A DNA stretch of 64,000 nt, taken from Marinobacterium sedimentorum. Lineage in GTDB: Bacteria; Pseudomonadota; Gammaproteobacteria; Pseudomonadales; Balneatricaceae. The notes under the pieces were generated by a model that was given only the letters and a program-made list of their open reading frames with translations, did not search any database and was not told the origin of the DNA. The position numbers and the translations under genes were made by a program. The DNA lies in assembly GCF_024267675.1 (NCBI RefSeq), contig NZ_JALDYX010000027.1:1-64000 (forward strand), read 5' to 3'. Positions 44,938 through 53,105 of this stretch are shown piece by piece (the stretch's first letter is position 1; each line of letters begins with the position of its first letter).

Positions 44938-45958
44938 GGGGGCCCCAGAGTTTGGTGCGAAAATCAGTGGGTGTAAGCCCCGTCCATTTTTTGAATGCCT
45001 TAAGAAATCCAGAATGATCAGAATAGCCTAGCTGCAATGCAACTTGCGTAACCGATAGGGTAGGATCACTCAATACCCGGCTGGCATGAATCTCTCTAAT
45101 CTGATCAATCAGCTGCTGATACTGCCATCCCTCGGACTGTAGCTTGCGGTGAAGTGTACGAGTGCTGCAGCACAGCGCCTGCGCTGCATCCGTCATATCA
45201 GGTGGGTTGGCAGGATCTTTGACTATTAACTGCCATAGTCGCCAGGCTACATTCCCCCCCTGGCGAGCAATGCTCTTCTCTTCACACACGGACGCATAGA
45301 GTCGTGCACTTTGAGGGCTGGCATTGGGAAGAGGTTGGTCGAGTATTGCTGCATCAAAAAATAACTGAATCACGGGTGTGTCAAATTGCATCGGGCAGTT
45401 AAATATTGCTCGATAGTCTTCTACATGGGGTGGCTCGGGATAGTCGCAACGCAATTGTGTCACTGGCAGTGGTTGGCCAAGAACCCATCGCGCGGTAGTC
45501 ATGATATTGCTGAGCAGGTCTTCAACTGCCAGCAGCCTGAGCTCCTCCAGGTCTTCTTTTACGCTGACCTGATAACAGCCCTGACCGTCAATTTCACTGA
45601 AGGTTGTAATAATCGCATTGCCGGAAAAACGGCCGGGATAATTCTGGTACTTCAGGCCCTTCTCAGTGGCCTCTCGCAAGGTTGCGCAGCTCATTATCAG
45701 GTAAGCCAATTGATCATAGGTGGCTAGTGATCGTTGATACCCAAGTTTAAGCCCAAGCCCGCTTTCACCCGTCAACTGCAGCGCATCCGATAAGAGCGCT
45801 CTATGAGTTGCACCACTAATCGAAATATCGAGACGTTCAAGATCGGTCAGTTGGTGGATTCTGGACAATGATTCTATATCGACTCCCTTTCTAGCGAGAA
45901 AGTCGAGTAGCCAGATGATATAGCGGCTATCGGTATTGATTGGATGTACTCCATTCAA
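44909..45958 (-). CDS. AraC family regulator (arabinose-binding-like N-terminus)
   Basis: AraC/XylS-type regulator of 349 residues: N-terminal effector domain of the PF12625 kind (about 20-210, SGESGLGLKLGYQRSLATYD) and two C-terminal HTHs (about 240-340, with QVALQLGYSDHSGFLKAFKK and WTGLTPTDFR). It lies upstream of the aldolase-TauD-dehydrogenase operon in the same direction, a usual place for an activator. The tail after DFRTKLWGP (QQPIGLGRS and stop) is encoded inside the MITE-like element, so the original C-terminus was probably replaced. The HTH is complete, so the protein should be active. Confidence 0.9.
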   Translation of the reverse strand: MNGVHPINTDSRYIIWLLDFLARKGVDIESLSRIHQLTDLERLDISISGATHRALLSDALQLTGESGLGLKLGYQRSLATYDQLAYLIMSCATLREATEKGLKYQNYPGRFSGNAIITTFSEIDGQGCYQVSVKEDLEELRLLAVEDLLSNIMTTARWVLGQPLPVTQLRCDYPEPPHVEDYRAIFNCPMQFDTPVIQLFFDAAILDQPLPNASPQSARLYASVCEEKSIARQGGNVAWRLWQLIVKDPANPPDMTDAAQALCCSTRTLHRKLQSEGWQYQQLIDQIREIHASRVLSDPTLSVTQVALQLGYSDHSGFLKAFKKWTGLTPTDFRTKLWGPQQPIGLGRS

Positions 45959-46113
45959 AAAATAATAGAGAACGTAAAACTAAGCGATGCAGCAGACACT
46001 AAGGAAAGCCAGCTACATTTAATGATGAAAGCAACCGAAACAATCAAGCTGGTGTGGCCTTCATAAATTCTCTTAGTATTTATTGAATATAATTGCTCGC
46101 CCGGTCAGAAAGG

Positions 46114-46134
46114 GCATCGTCCAAACGGACCATA
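46114..46134. promoter_or_regulatory. Shared regulatory motif, site B left part
   Basis: GCATCGTCCAAACGGACCAT with A matches GCATCGTCCGTTCAGACCAG at 35873 at 16 of the first 20 positions, including GCATCGTCC and GACCA. See 46455-46474 for the other part. Confidence 0.55.
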
Positions 46135-46183
46135 TGGTCATTCCGAATATGTACTCAATACGATCTATGCCACTGGCGCAAGG

Positions 46184-46222
46184 TTAACCCTGTGGGTTAA
46201 TAGATGAAGCAGGGGTGCTCAT
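46184..46222. repeat. Diverged copy of the 13.8/14.0 kb repeat
   Basis: TTAACCCTGTGGGTTAATAG followed by ATGAAGCAGGGGTGCTCATC: the same TAACC/GGTTA palindrome and ATGAAGCAGG arm. Confidence 0.6.
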
Positions 46223-46277
46223 CCCTGGTCTTTCGTTGAAACGAAGTACCCATGTGAGCGTCATCTCTTCTCCCCCC

Positions 46278-46340
46278 AGGAAGGCCAGGAAGGCCAGGAA
46301 GTGCAGCAAATGCAGCAAGTGCAGCAAGTGCAGCAAGTGC
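46278..46340. repeat. Tandem nonamer array
   Basis: Seven 9-base units: AGGAAGGCC twice, AGGAAGTGC, AGCAAATGC, AGCAAGTGC three times. Noncoding, 194 bases before the HsaC-like gene and between the two halves of the shared regulatory motif. Confidence 0.85.
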
Positions 46341-46454
46341 AGGTACCTGCGTCCCCGGTGCCAGTTGGAATCTAGGTTGGATGCAGCCCCGAAGGGGCGT
46401 AACCCAGCAATGAACCGCCGATTGATGGGTTCCCCGTCTCTTTCCCCGATTCTG

Positions 46455-46474
46455 TTTAGTCTCAATGGACGATG
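46455..46474. promoter_or_regulatory. Shared regulatory motif, site B right part
   Basis: TTTAGTCTCAATGGACGATG equals ATTAGTCTTGATGGACGATG (35901-35920) at 17 of 20 positions, 59 bases before the HsaC-like start. At 35.9 kb the same motif lies 79 bases before the start of the SDR. Confidence 0.6.
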
Positions 46475-46533
46475 AGGTGCTGGCCGCCCGTTCCCATAAT
46501 GGCTGTTAAAGAACAAGCCCCGGGAGGGATGTG

Positions 46534-47442
46534 ATGATCGATATTCGTGAGTTGGGCTACTTTGTGGCCCAGGCCGAAAGCCTCGAGGAATGGCGGCACT
46601 ATGCCGAGCAGGTGCTGGGGATGATGACCTCGAGCGCCCCGGATGGCGGTCTGTACATCAAGATGGATGAGCGCCCCTTCCGCATGCTCGTCGTCGAGGG
46701 CCCGGACAGCCGTTACCTGGCGTCGGGCTGGGAACTGGCCTCGGAAGAGGCCTTCGCCGCCGCCACCGCCGACCTGGATCAGCGTGGCATCGCCTGGGAG
46801 CAGGGCGATGCTGCGCTGTGTGATCAGCGCGGCGTGCAGGCGCTGGCCATGGTCAAGGACCCGTCCGGCAACCGTCACGAACTCTACTGGGGACATCGTT
46901 CCGACTGCCAGCCCTTTGTGTCACCCCAGGGCGTGCCGCGTTTTGTCACCGGCACCATGGGGCTGGGTCACACCGTGCTGCCAGCACCGAATTTCGATGA
47001 AACCCGCACCTTCCTGAAAGATGTACTGGGTTTTGGTCTGTCCGATGCCTTCAATCACCGCCCGGCCCCAGACGCAGATCCGCTGCGCATCCACTTCATG
47101 CACTGCAACAACCCGCGCCACCACAGCCTGGCGATCGCCGAGTTTCCGGTGTCGACCGGCTGCGTGCATGTGATGGTCGAGGTTGACTCCATGACCGAGG
47201 TGGGCCGTGCCCATGACCGTCACCAGGCGCAGGGCATCAAGCTGTCGGCGACCCTGGGCCAGCACCTGAACGATGAGATGACCTCGTTCTACATGAAGAC
47301 CCCGTCGGGCTTTGATCTTGAATACGGCTACGGCGGTTTGCAACTGGACTGGGAACAGCACAGCGCCTTCGAATTCACCCGTGTCAGCCTCTGGGGGCAT
47401 GACTTTTCGGTTGGCCAGCCACAAGGAGCAAACGATGAATAA
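46534..47442 (+). CDS. hsaC: Type I extradiol dioxygenase, HsaC/TesB-like
   Basis: Iron(II) extradiol ring-cleavage dioxygenase of 302 residues, two VOC modules. Ligands H146 (LGHTVL), H212 (VHVMVEV) and E263 (FDLEYG) fall at BphC-like positions. Stretches such as NPRHHSLA, SATLGQHLND, SFYMKTPSGFD and VSLWGHDF are those I recall from mycobacterial HsaC, which opens ring A of 3,4-DHSA in steroid degradation, rather than from plain BphC. ATG at 46534 follows GGGAGGG; a GTG just before it is less well placed. Its end overlaps ipdA by 8 bases, so it heads the ring C/D operon. Confidence 0.88.
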   Translation: MIDIRELGYFVAQAESLEEWRHYAEQVLGMMTSSAPDGGLYIKMDERPFRMLVVEGPDSRYLASGWELASEEAFAAATADLDQRGIAWEQGDAALCDQRGVQALAMVKDPSGNRHELYWGHRSDCQPFVSPQGVPRFVTGTMGLGHTVLPAPNFDETRTFLKDVLGFGLSDAFNHRPAPDADPLRIHFMHCNNPRHHSLAIAEFPVSTGCVHVMVEVDSMTEVGRAHDRHQAQGIKLSATLGQHLNDEMTSFYMKTPSGFDLEYGYGGLQLDWEQHSAFEFTRVSLWGHDFSVGQPQGANDE

Positions 47443-48307
47443 GCAGATCACGGCCGCCGAGGCGGTCGCACAGTTGCGCGATGGCATGACCATCGGCTTT
47501 GGCGGCTGGGGCCCGCGCCGCAAACCCATGGCCATCGTGCGCGAAATTCTGCGCAGCGACGTGAAAGACCTGACGCTGGTGTCCTATGGCGGCCCAGAGG
47601 TCGGCATGCTCTGTGCGGCCGGCAAGGTGAAAAAGCTGGTGTTCGGCTTCGCCACCCTGGATGCGATCCCGCTCGAGCCCTGGTTCCGCAAGGTGCGTCA
47701 GGCCGGCGAGATCGAAGTCATGGAGCTGGATGAGGGCATGTTCCAGTGGGGCCTGCGCGCCGCCGGCATGCGCATGCCGTTTTTGCCGACCCGCTGTGGT
47801 CTGGCAACCGATGTAATCCGCCACAACAACCTCAAGACCATTCGCTCGCCCTACGACGATGGCGAAGAGCTGCTGGCCATGCCGGCGCTGAATCTGGATC
47901 TGGCCTTTGTGCACGTCAATGTCGCCGATCAGCTGGGCAATAGCCTGATCACCGGTACCGATCCCTATTTCGATCACCTTTTTGCCCGTGCGGCCAAGCG
48001 CTGCATCCTGTCCGCCGAACAGGTGGTGGAGCGTCTGCAGCTGGATGCCGACAGTGCCCGTGACAATACCTTTGAGCGCTACCTGGTGCAGGGCGTGGTT
48101 CACGCCCCCCTGGGTGCGCACCCGACGACCTGCGCGCCTGCTTATGGCTGGGACATGCAGCACCTCAAACGCTATGTCGACAGCGCCAGCCAGGACGGCG
48201 GCTGGGACATCTACATGAACGAGTTCATCCGTTCCGGCGAAGCAGGTTACCAGGCCGCCAACGGCGGCGCTGATGCGATGGGCAGCCTGCCGCTGCCGAC
48301 ATTTTAA
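47435..48307 (+). CDS. ipdA: IpdA-like COCHEA-CoA hydrolase, alpha subunit
   Basis: Class I CoA-transferase-fold protein of 290 residues that closely recalls IpdA of M. tuberculosis: AQLRDGMTIGFGGWGPRRKP, ILRSDVKDLTLVSYGGPEVG and LCAAGKVKKL. With IpdB it opens the last carbocycle of the steroid nucleus (COCHEA-CoA) hydrolytically instead of moving CoA. ATG follows AAGGAGC inside the end of hsaC. A simple CoA-transferase is the alternative, but the RRKP motif and gene neighbours point to IpdA. Confidence 0.88.
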   Translation: MNKQITAAEAVAQLRDGMTIGFGGWGPRRKPMAIVREILRSDVKDLTLVSYGGPEVGMLCAAGKVKKLVFGFATLDAIPLEPWFRKVRQAGEIEVMELDEGMFQWGLRAAGMRMPFLPTRCGLATDVIRHNNLKTIRSPYDDGEELLAMPALNLDLAFVHVNVADQLGNSLITGTDPYFDHLFARAAKRCILSAEQVVERLQLDADSARDNTFERYLVQGVVHAPLGAHPTTCAPAYGWDMQHLKRYVDSASQDGGWDIYMNEFIRSGEAGYQAANGGADAMGSLPLPTF

Positions 48308-48318
48308 GGAGAGGCACA

Positions 48319-49128
48319 ATGACGACCAACAGTGATTTTACGCTGGCCGAACTGATGATTGTGGCCGCTTCCGAAGCTTTCCGCGGCGATGGCGAAATCC
48401 TGGCCTCCGGCCTGGGCATCATCCCGCGCCTGGGCGCCAGCCTGGCCAAGATGACCCACGCTCCGGAACTGCTGATGACCGACAGCGAAACGCTGCTGGT
48501 GGAGGAGCCGATCCCGGTCGGCCCGCGCGGTGACTATGTACCCAAGTACTCAGGCTACATGTCCTTTGAGCGTGTATTCGAGTGTGTCTGGGGCGGCCGG
48601 CGTCACGCCATGATAGGCCCGACCCAGATCGACCGCTTTGGCCAGACCAACCTGTCCTGCATCGGCGACTACGACAAGCCCAAGGTGGCGATGCTGGGCG
48701 TGCGCGGCCTGCCCGGCAACAGCATCAACCATATCAATTCGCTGTTCGTGCCCGCGCACAACACGCGGGTATTCGTGGCAGGCGAGGTCGATATGGTCTC
48801 CGGCGTCGGCTACAACCCGGCGCGCTGGATCGAGCACATGCGCCAGGACCTGATGGAGATCCGCCACATCGTGACCAATCTCTGCGTGATGGATTTCGAA
48901 GGGCCGGAGCATGCCATCCGTGTGCGCTCGCTGCATCCGGGCGTGACCTTTGAGGAGGTGCAGGCCAGCACCGGCTTTGAGCTGCTGCAGGCACCGGATA
49001 TGGGCGAGACCGCGCAGCCGACAGATGAGCAGCTGGCGCTGATTCGCAAGCTGGACCCGCACAACCTCCGTGCCCGTCAGCTCAAGGACAATCCGCCGGG
49101 CGTTCGCGCTGCGACCACCGGCCAGTAA
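48319..49128 (+). CDS. ipdB: IpdB-like COCHEA-CoA hydrolase, beta subunit
   Basis: Partner subunit, 269 residues. RVFECVWGGRRHAMIGPTQI, DRFGQTN, GVRGLPGNSINHINS, VVSGVGY-like VSGVGYN and VRSLHPGVTFEEV match what I recall of IpdB. At the place where CoA-transferases have their catalytic Glu the sequence reads LTDSE/MTDSETLLV, to be checked by alignment. Eleven bases after ipdA; AAGGAG before the start. Cytoplasmic heteromer with IpdA. Confidence 0.88.
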   Translation: MTTNSDFTLAELMIVAASEAFRGDGEILASGLGIIPRLGASLAKMTHAPELLMTDSETLLVEEPIPVGPRGDYVPKYSGYMSFERVFECVWGGRRHAMIGPTQIDRFGQTNLSCIGDYDKPKVAMLGVRGLPGNSINHINSLFVPAHNTRVFVAGEVDMVSGVGYNPARWIEHMRQDLMEIRHIVTNLCVMDFEGPEHAIRVRSLHPGVTFEEVQASTGFELLQAPDMGETAQPTDEQLALIRKLDPHNLRARQLKDNPPGVRAATTGQ

Positions 49129-49141
49129 ACGGGAGCCTGTC

Positions 49142-50065
49142 ATGACTGCAGCCAATCAACCGCAGGACTTTGTTCAGCGTGAAGACAAGGCGGTTTACGA
49201 GACCGACGCGCCGGTGCTGTACCGGGCCGAGGCCGGTATTGCCACCATCACCATGAACCGCCCGGGCTTCAACAACGCGCAGAACTCGCAGATGACCTAC
49301 GCCCTGGATGATGCCTTTCGCCAGGCCGTGGACGATGACAGCGTCAAGGTGATTGTGCTGCGCGGTGAAGGCAAGCACTTCTCGGCCGGTCATGACATCG
49401 GCACGCCGGGGCGGGATATCAACAAGGAATTCAAGCGTCGCCAGCTGTGGTGGGATCACACCAACAAGCCCGGCGGCGAGTACCTCTACGCCCGTGAGCA
49501 GGAAGTGTATTTGGGCATGTGTCGGCGCTGGCGCGAGCTGCCCAAGCCGACCATTGCCATGGTGCAGGGCGCCTGTGTGGCCGGTGGTCTGATGCTGGCC
49601 TGGGTCTGCGATCTGATCGTCGCCAGCGATGATGCCTTCTTCCAGGATCCGGTGGTGCGCATGGGCATTCCGGGGGTGGAGTATTTTGCCCATCCCTTCG
49701 AGCTGAACCCGCGCGTGGCCAAGGAGTTCCTGTTCCTGGGAGATCGCATGAGTGCCCAGCGTGGCTACGAGATGGGCATGGTAAACCGTGTCGTGTCCCG
49801 CGAGGCCCTGGCCGACACCACTTACGAGATGGCGGCCAAGATTGCCCGCCAGCCGCGCATGGGCCTGGCGCTGACCAAGCAGGTCATCAATCACATTGAA
49901 GACCTGCAGGGCAAGCGCACCGGCATGGAAGCGGCCTTCGCCTGGCACCACTTCGCCCATGTGCACAATGAGCAGGTCTCCGGAGACCTGCTCGGCGGTT
50001 ACGACGCCAAGGGGATGGCCCGGGCCAACAAGGCCGAGGCAAAAGACCGGGGAGAGCCGGCATGA
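49142..50065 (+). CDS. Enoyl-CoA hydratase/isomerase family protein
   Basis: Crotonase-fold protein of 307 residues, longer than the usual 255-265 by an N-terminal leader and an insert near GRDINKEFKRRQLWWDHTN. Oxyanion-hole motifs HFSAGHDIG and ACVAGGLMLAWVCDL are in place. No counterpart in the mycobacterial KstR2 regulon comes to mind, so this may act on a different intermediate than EchA20. Overlaps the next gene by 4 bases. Confidence 0.87.
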   Translation: MTAANQPQDFVQREDKAVYETDAPVLYRAEAGIATITMNRPGFNNAQNSQMTYALDDAFRQAVDDDSVKVIVLRGEGKHFSAGHDIGTPGRDINKEFKRRQLWWDHTNKPGGEYLYAREQEVYLGMCRRWRELPKPTIAMVQGACVAGGLMLAWVCDLIVASDDAFFQDPVVRMGIPGVEYFAHPFELNPRVAKEFLFLGDRMSAQRGYEMGMVNRVVSREALADTTYEMAAKIARQPRMGLALTKQVINHIEDLQGKRTGMEAAFAWHHFAHVHNEQVSGDLLGGYDAKGMARANKAEAKDRGEPA

Positions 50066-51168
50066 GCCGCGTAAAAGCCCTGCTGCAGACCGAGCTGACC
50101 CGCCGGCTGGGCTGTCGCTACCCGATTGTGCAGACCGCCATGGGCTGGGTGTCGGATGCCAATCTGGTGATCGCCACCACCAAGGGCGGCGGCTTCGGCT
50201 TTCTGGCCGGCGCCACCATTGAGCCCGCCCAGCTGGAAGGCGAGATCCGCAAGGTGATCGATGCCACCGGCGGCAGCAACTTTGGCCTGAACTTTCACAT
50301 GTTCCAGGAAAATGCGCTGCAGTGCGTCGAGCTGGCGATCCAGTACCGGCTCAAAGCCGTGAGCTATGGCCGCGGCCCCGACCAGGAAACCATTGGCCGG
50401 CTCAAGGCCGCCAAGGTGCTCTGTATCCCCACGGTAGGTGCGCTCAAGCACGCGATCAAGGCGGTGGAGCTGGGCGCGGACATGATCACGATTCAGGGTA
50501 GTGAGGGCGGCGGCCATACCGGCGCCGTGCCCACCAGCATCCTGCTGCCCCAGGTGCTGGATGGCGTGGATGTGCCGGTCATCGCGGCCGGCGGCTATTC
50601 CACCGGCCGTGGCCTGGCTGCAGCACTGGCCGCCGGTGCCTGCGGCATCGCCATGGGCACCCGCTTCATGATGACCACCGACTCACCAACGCCGGAGCAG
50701 ACCCTGGCGCGCTACCTGGCGGTGCAGGATACCCAGAAGATCCGCGTGACCACGGCGGTGGACGGCATGCGCCACCGCATGGTCGAGAACGTCTTCATTC
50801 GCAAGCTCGAGGGCGCGAGCCCGATGCGCAAGCTGTGGATCGCGCTCAGCAGCGCGCGCCAGTGGAAGCGCGAGACCGGCATGACCTTCGGCCACATGCT
50901 GAAGGTGTTTTTCAGGGCGGTGAAGGAGGACCCGGCGCAGATGTCGCAGGTGGTGATGTCGGCCAACCAGCCGGTGCTGCTGCAGCGCTCCATGGTCCAG
51001 GGGATTCCGGACGAGGGCATTCTGCCCAGCGGTCAGGTGGCCGCCGCAATCAATGAATTAGTCAGTGCACCGCAGCTGATCGCAACGATCGCCGGTGACG
51101 CTGAAAACTGTCTGGAGGCACTGTGCAGCCGTATCGCCTGTGCGCAGACACTGGAGGAGGCATCCTGA
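50062..51168 (+). CDS. ipdC: IpdC-like FMN oxidoreductase (nitronate monooxygenase family)
   Basis: TIM-barrel FMN protein of 368 residues. Marks: YPIVQTAMGWVSDANLVIAT, GSEGGGHTGAVPTSILLPQV, and AAGGYSTGRGLAAALAAGAC with GTRFMMTTDS. The family is nitropropane dioxygenase-like, but placed between ipdAB and an EchA20-like gene it corresponds to IpdC, which oxidises 5-OH-HIC-CoA in HIP breakdown. ATGA overlap with the hydratase gene upstream indicates coupled translation. Confidence 0.85.
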   Translation: MSRVKALLQTELTRRLGCRYPIVQTAMGWVSDANLVIATTKGGGFGFLAGATIEPAQLEGEIRKVIDATGGSNFGLNFHMFQENALQCVELAIQYRLKAVSYGRGPDQETIGRLKAAKVLCIPTVGALKHAIKAVELGADMITIQGSEGGGHTGAVPTSILLPQVLDGVDVPVIAAGGYSTGRGLAAALAAGACGIAMGTRFMMTTDSPTPEQTLARYLAVQDTQKIRVTTAVDGMRHRMVENVFIRKLEGASPMRKLWIALSSARQWKRETGMTFGHMLKVFFRAVKEDPAQMSQVVMSANQPVLLQRSMVQGIPDEGILPSGQVAAAINELVSAPQLIATIAGDAENCLEALCSRIACAQTLEEAS

Positions 51169-51169
51169 T

Positions 51170-51922
51170 ATGAGCAGAGCCCATTCGATACAGATAGAAA
51201 ACGGCATCGCCGAACTGGTGATCGACAAAGCCCCGGTCAACGCCCTCGATAGCCGTGAGTGGTTCGAGCTGGCGCAGGGCATCGATGCCCTGGGCAGTAA
51301 TCCGGATGTTCGTGTCGTCGTGATCCGCGCCCAGGGGCGGGGTTTCTGCGCCGGCGTGGATATCAAGGAGCTGGATCAGCATCCCGAGCGCATCATCGAG
51401 GTCAACGCCGGCAACTACGCCACCTTCAAGGCGGTACACCGCTGTGCCGTACCGGTGATCGTGGCCGTGCACGGCTATGTGCTCGGCGGTGGTATCGGTA
51501 TCACCGGGGCGGCTGACATAGTGCTGGCCTCCGACTGCGCCACCTTTGCCCTGCCGGAGGTGGACCGCGGCGCCATGGGCGGGGGCGCTCACCTGCAGCG
51601 CCTGTTCCCGGTACAGAAGGTGCGCCACATGTTCTTCACCGGCGAAACGGTGACTGCGCTCCAGGCGGATCGCTATGGCTTTATCGAACGCATCCTTCCC
51701 AAGGCGCAGCTGCGCGAAGCGGCACTGGAGATTGCCGCCAAAATCGCGGCCAAGAGCCCGGCCATGATCCGAATTGCCAAGGAGGCGCTGAACGGCATCG
51801 AGGATGGCAATCTGGAAGACAAGTACCGCTGGGAGCAGGGTTTCACGCTGCAGGCCTACACCAGTCCGGACTCGGCCGAAACCCGCCGGGCCTTTGTCGA
51901 AAAACGTGACGCAACCTTCTGA
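51170..51922 (+). CDS. echA20: EchA20-like crotonase (steroid ring D opening)
   Basis: Crotonase-fold protein of 250 residues: PVNALDSREWFELAQGID, GFCAGVDIKEL, VLGGGIGITGAADIVLAS and LPEVDRGAMGGGAHLQRLFP resemble EchA20, the hydrolase that opens ring D of the HIP-derived CoA ester. The residues at the usual crotonase Glu sites differ from standard hydratases (EVDRGA), consistent with a special reaction. GGAGGA before the start; 1 base after ipdC. Confidence 0.85.
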   Translation: MSRAHSIQIENGIAELVIDKAPVNALDSREWFELAQGIDALGSNPDVRVVVIRAQGRGFCAGVDIKELDQHPERIIEVNAGNYATFKAVHRCAVPVIVAVHGYVLGGGIGITGAADIVLASDCATFALPEVDRGAMGGGAHLQRLFPVQKVRHMFFTGETVTALQADRYGFIERILPKAQLREAALEIAAKIAAKSPAMIRIAKEALNGIEDGNLEDKYRWEQGFTLQAYTSPDSAETRRAFVEKRDATF

Positions 51923-51930
51923 GGCGCGAT

Positions 51931-53097
51931 ATGGATCTGACCTATACCCCCCGACAGCAAGCCTTTCGTGCCGAAGTGCGGGCCTGGCTGGCGGCCAATC
52001 TGCCGGCTGAAAAGCTGGCCAGTTACGACACCCGCGAAGGCTTCGAGCAGCACCGCGAGTGGGAGCGCAAGCTGTTTGATGCGCGCCTGTCGATGGTGAT
52101 GTGGCCCCAGGAACTGGGCGGTCGCGGCTGCGACCTGACCGAGTGGCTGATTTTTGAAGAGGAATACTACGCCGCCGATGCGCCTATGCGTGTCAACCAG
52201 AATGGCCAGCTGCTGCTGGGCCCCACGCTGATGGAATTTGGCACCGAGGCGCAGAAAAAGCGCTTTCTGCCGCGCATGGCGGCCAGTGACGACATGTGGG
52301 CCCAGGGCTGGTCCGAACCCAACGCCGGCTCCGACATGGCCGCCGTCTCCAGCAAGGCGATCCGTGACGGGGATCACTATGTAATCAACGGCCAGAAGAC
52401 CTGGTCCACCCGTGCCAGCTTCGCCGACTGGGTGTTCGGGCTGTTCCGCAGCGATCCCGGCTCCAGCCGTCATCACGGTCTGTCCTACCTGCTGGTGCCG
52501 CTGGATGCCGAGGGCGTAACCATTCGTCCGATCAAGGCCCTGAACGGCAAGGATGCCTTTGCCGAGATCTTTTTCGACGACGTGCGGGTGCCGGTGGAGA
52601 ACCGCATCGGCGACGAGGGGCAGGGCTGGAAGGTGGCGATGGCGACGGCCGGTTTTGAGCGTGGCCTGCTGCTGCGCTCACCGGCCCGTTTCCAGCAGCC
52701 GGTACGCAAGCTGATCGAGCTGTACAAGGCGCATCAGACCGAGGCGGATCGTGATCCCGGCATCCGTGATGCGGTGCTGGAAGCCTGGGCCGGCGCCGAG
52801 GCCTATGCGCTGTCCGCCTACCACACCGTGGGACGCATCGCCCGCGGCGACAAGATTGGTGCCGAGTCCAGCATCAACAAGATTGTCTGGTCGGAGCTGG
52901 ATCTGAAAATCCATGAAACCGCCATGCGGATTCTGGGCGCGCGCGGCGAGCTGCTGGCCGGTGCGCCGCAGAGCGGCGATGCCGACGGCTGGCTGGAGGG
53001 CTTCCTGTTTGCCCAGGCCGGCCCGATTTACGCCGGCGCCAACGAGATTCAACGCAACATAATCGCTGAGCGCATGCTCGGCCTGCCAAAAGCCTGA
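51931..53097 (+). CDS. fadE30: FadE30-like acyl-CoA dehydrogenase
   Basis: Acyl-CoA dehydrogenase of 388 residues: WSEPNAGSDMAAVSSKAIRD, FERGLLLR with the likely catalytic Glu on helix G, and YAGANEIQRNIIAERMLGLP. The YxGxxEI tail lacks the Glu used by medium-chain enzymes, as in FadE30 and other steroid dehydrogenases. FadE30 desaturates HIP-CoA. It is followed 8 bases later by a short FadE, which may be its own partner or a separate subunit. Confidence 0.86.
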   Translation: MDLTYTPRQQAFRAEVRAWLAANLPAEKLASYDTREGFEQHREWERKLFDARLSMVMWPQELGGRGCDLTEWLIFEEEYYAADAPMRVNQNGQLLLGPTLMEFGTEAQKKRFLPRMAASDDMWAQGWSEPNAGSDMAAVSSKAIRDGDHYVINGQKTWSTRASFADWVFGLFRSDPGSSRHHGLSYLLVPLDAEGVTIRPIKALNGKDAFAEIFFDDVRVPVENRIGDEGQGWKVAMATAGFERGLLLRSPARFQQPVRKLIELYKAHQTEADRDPGIRDAVLEAWAGAEAYALSAYHTVGRIARGDKIGAESSINKIVWSELDLKIHETAMRILGARGELLAGAPQSGDADGWLEGFLFAQAGPIYAGANEIQRNIIAERMLGLPKA

Positions 53098-53105
53098 GGT
53101 TCGCC

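Noticed and set aside
46278-46340. Possible CRISPR array
   Set aside because: Units of 9 bases without spacers; a simple tandem repeat. No cas genes.
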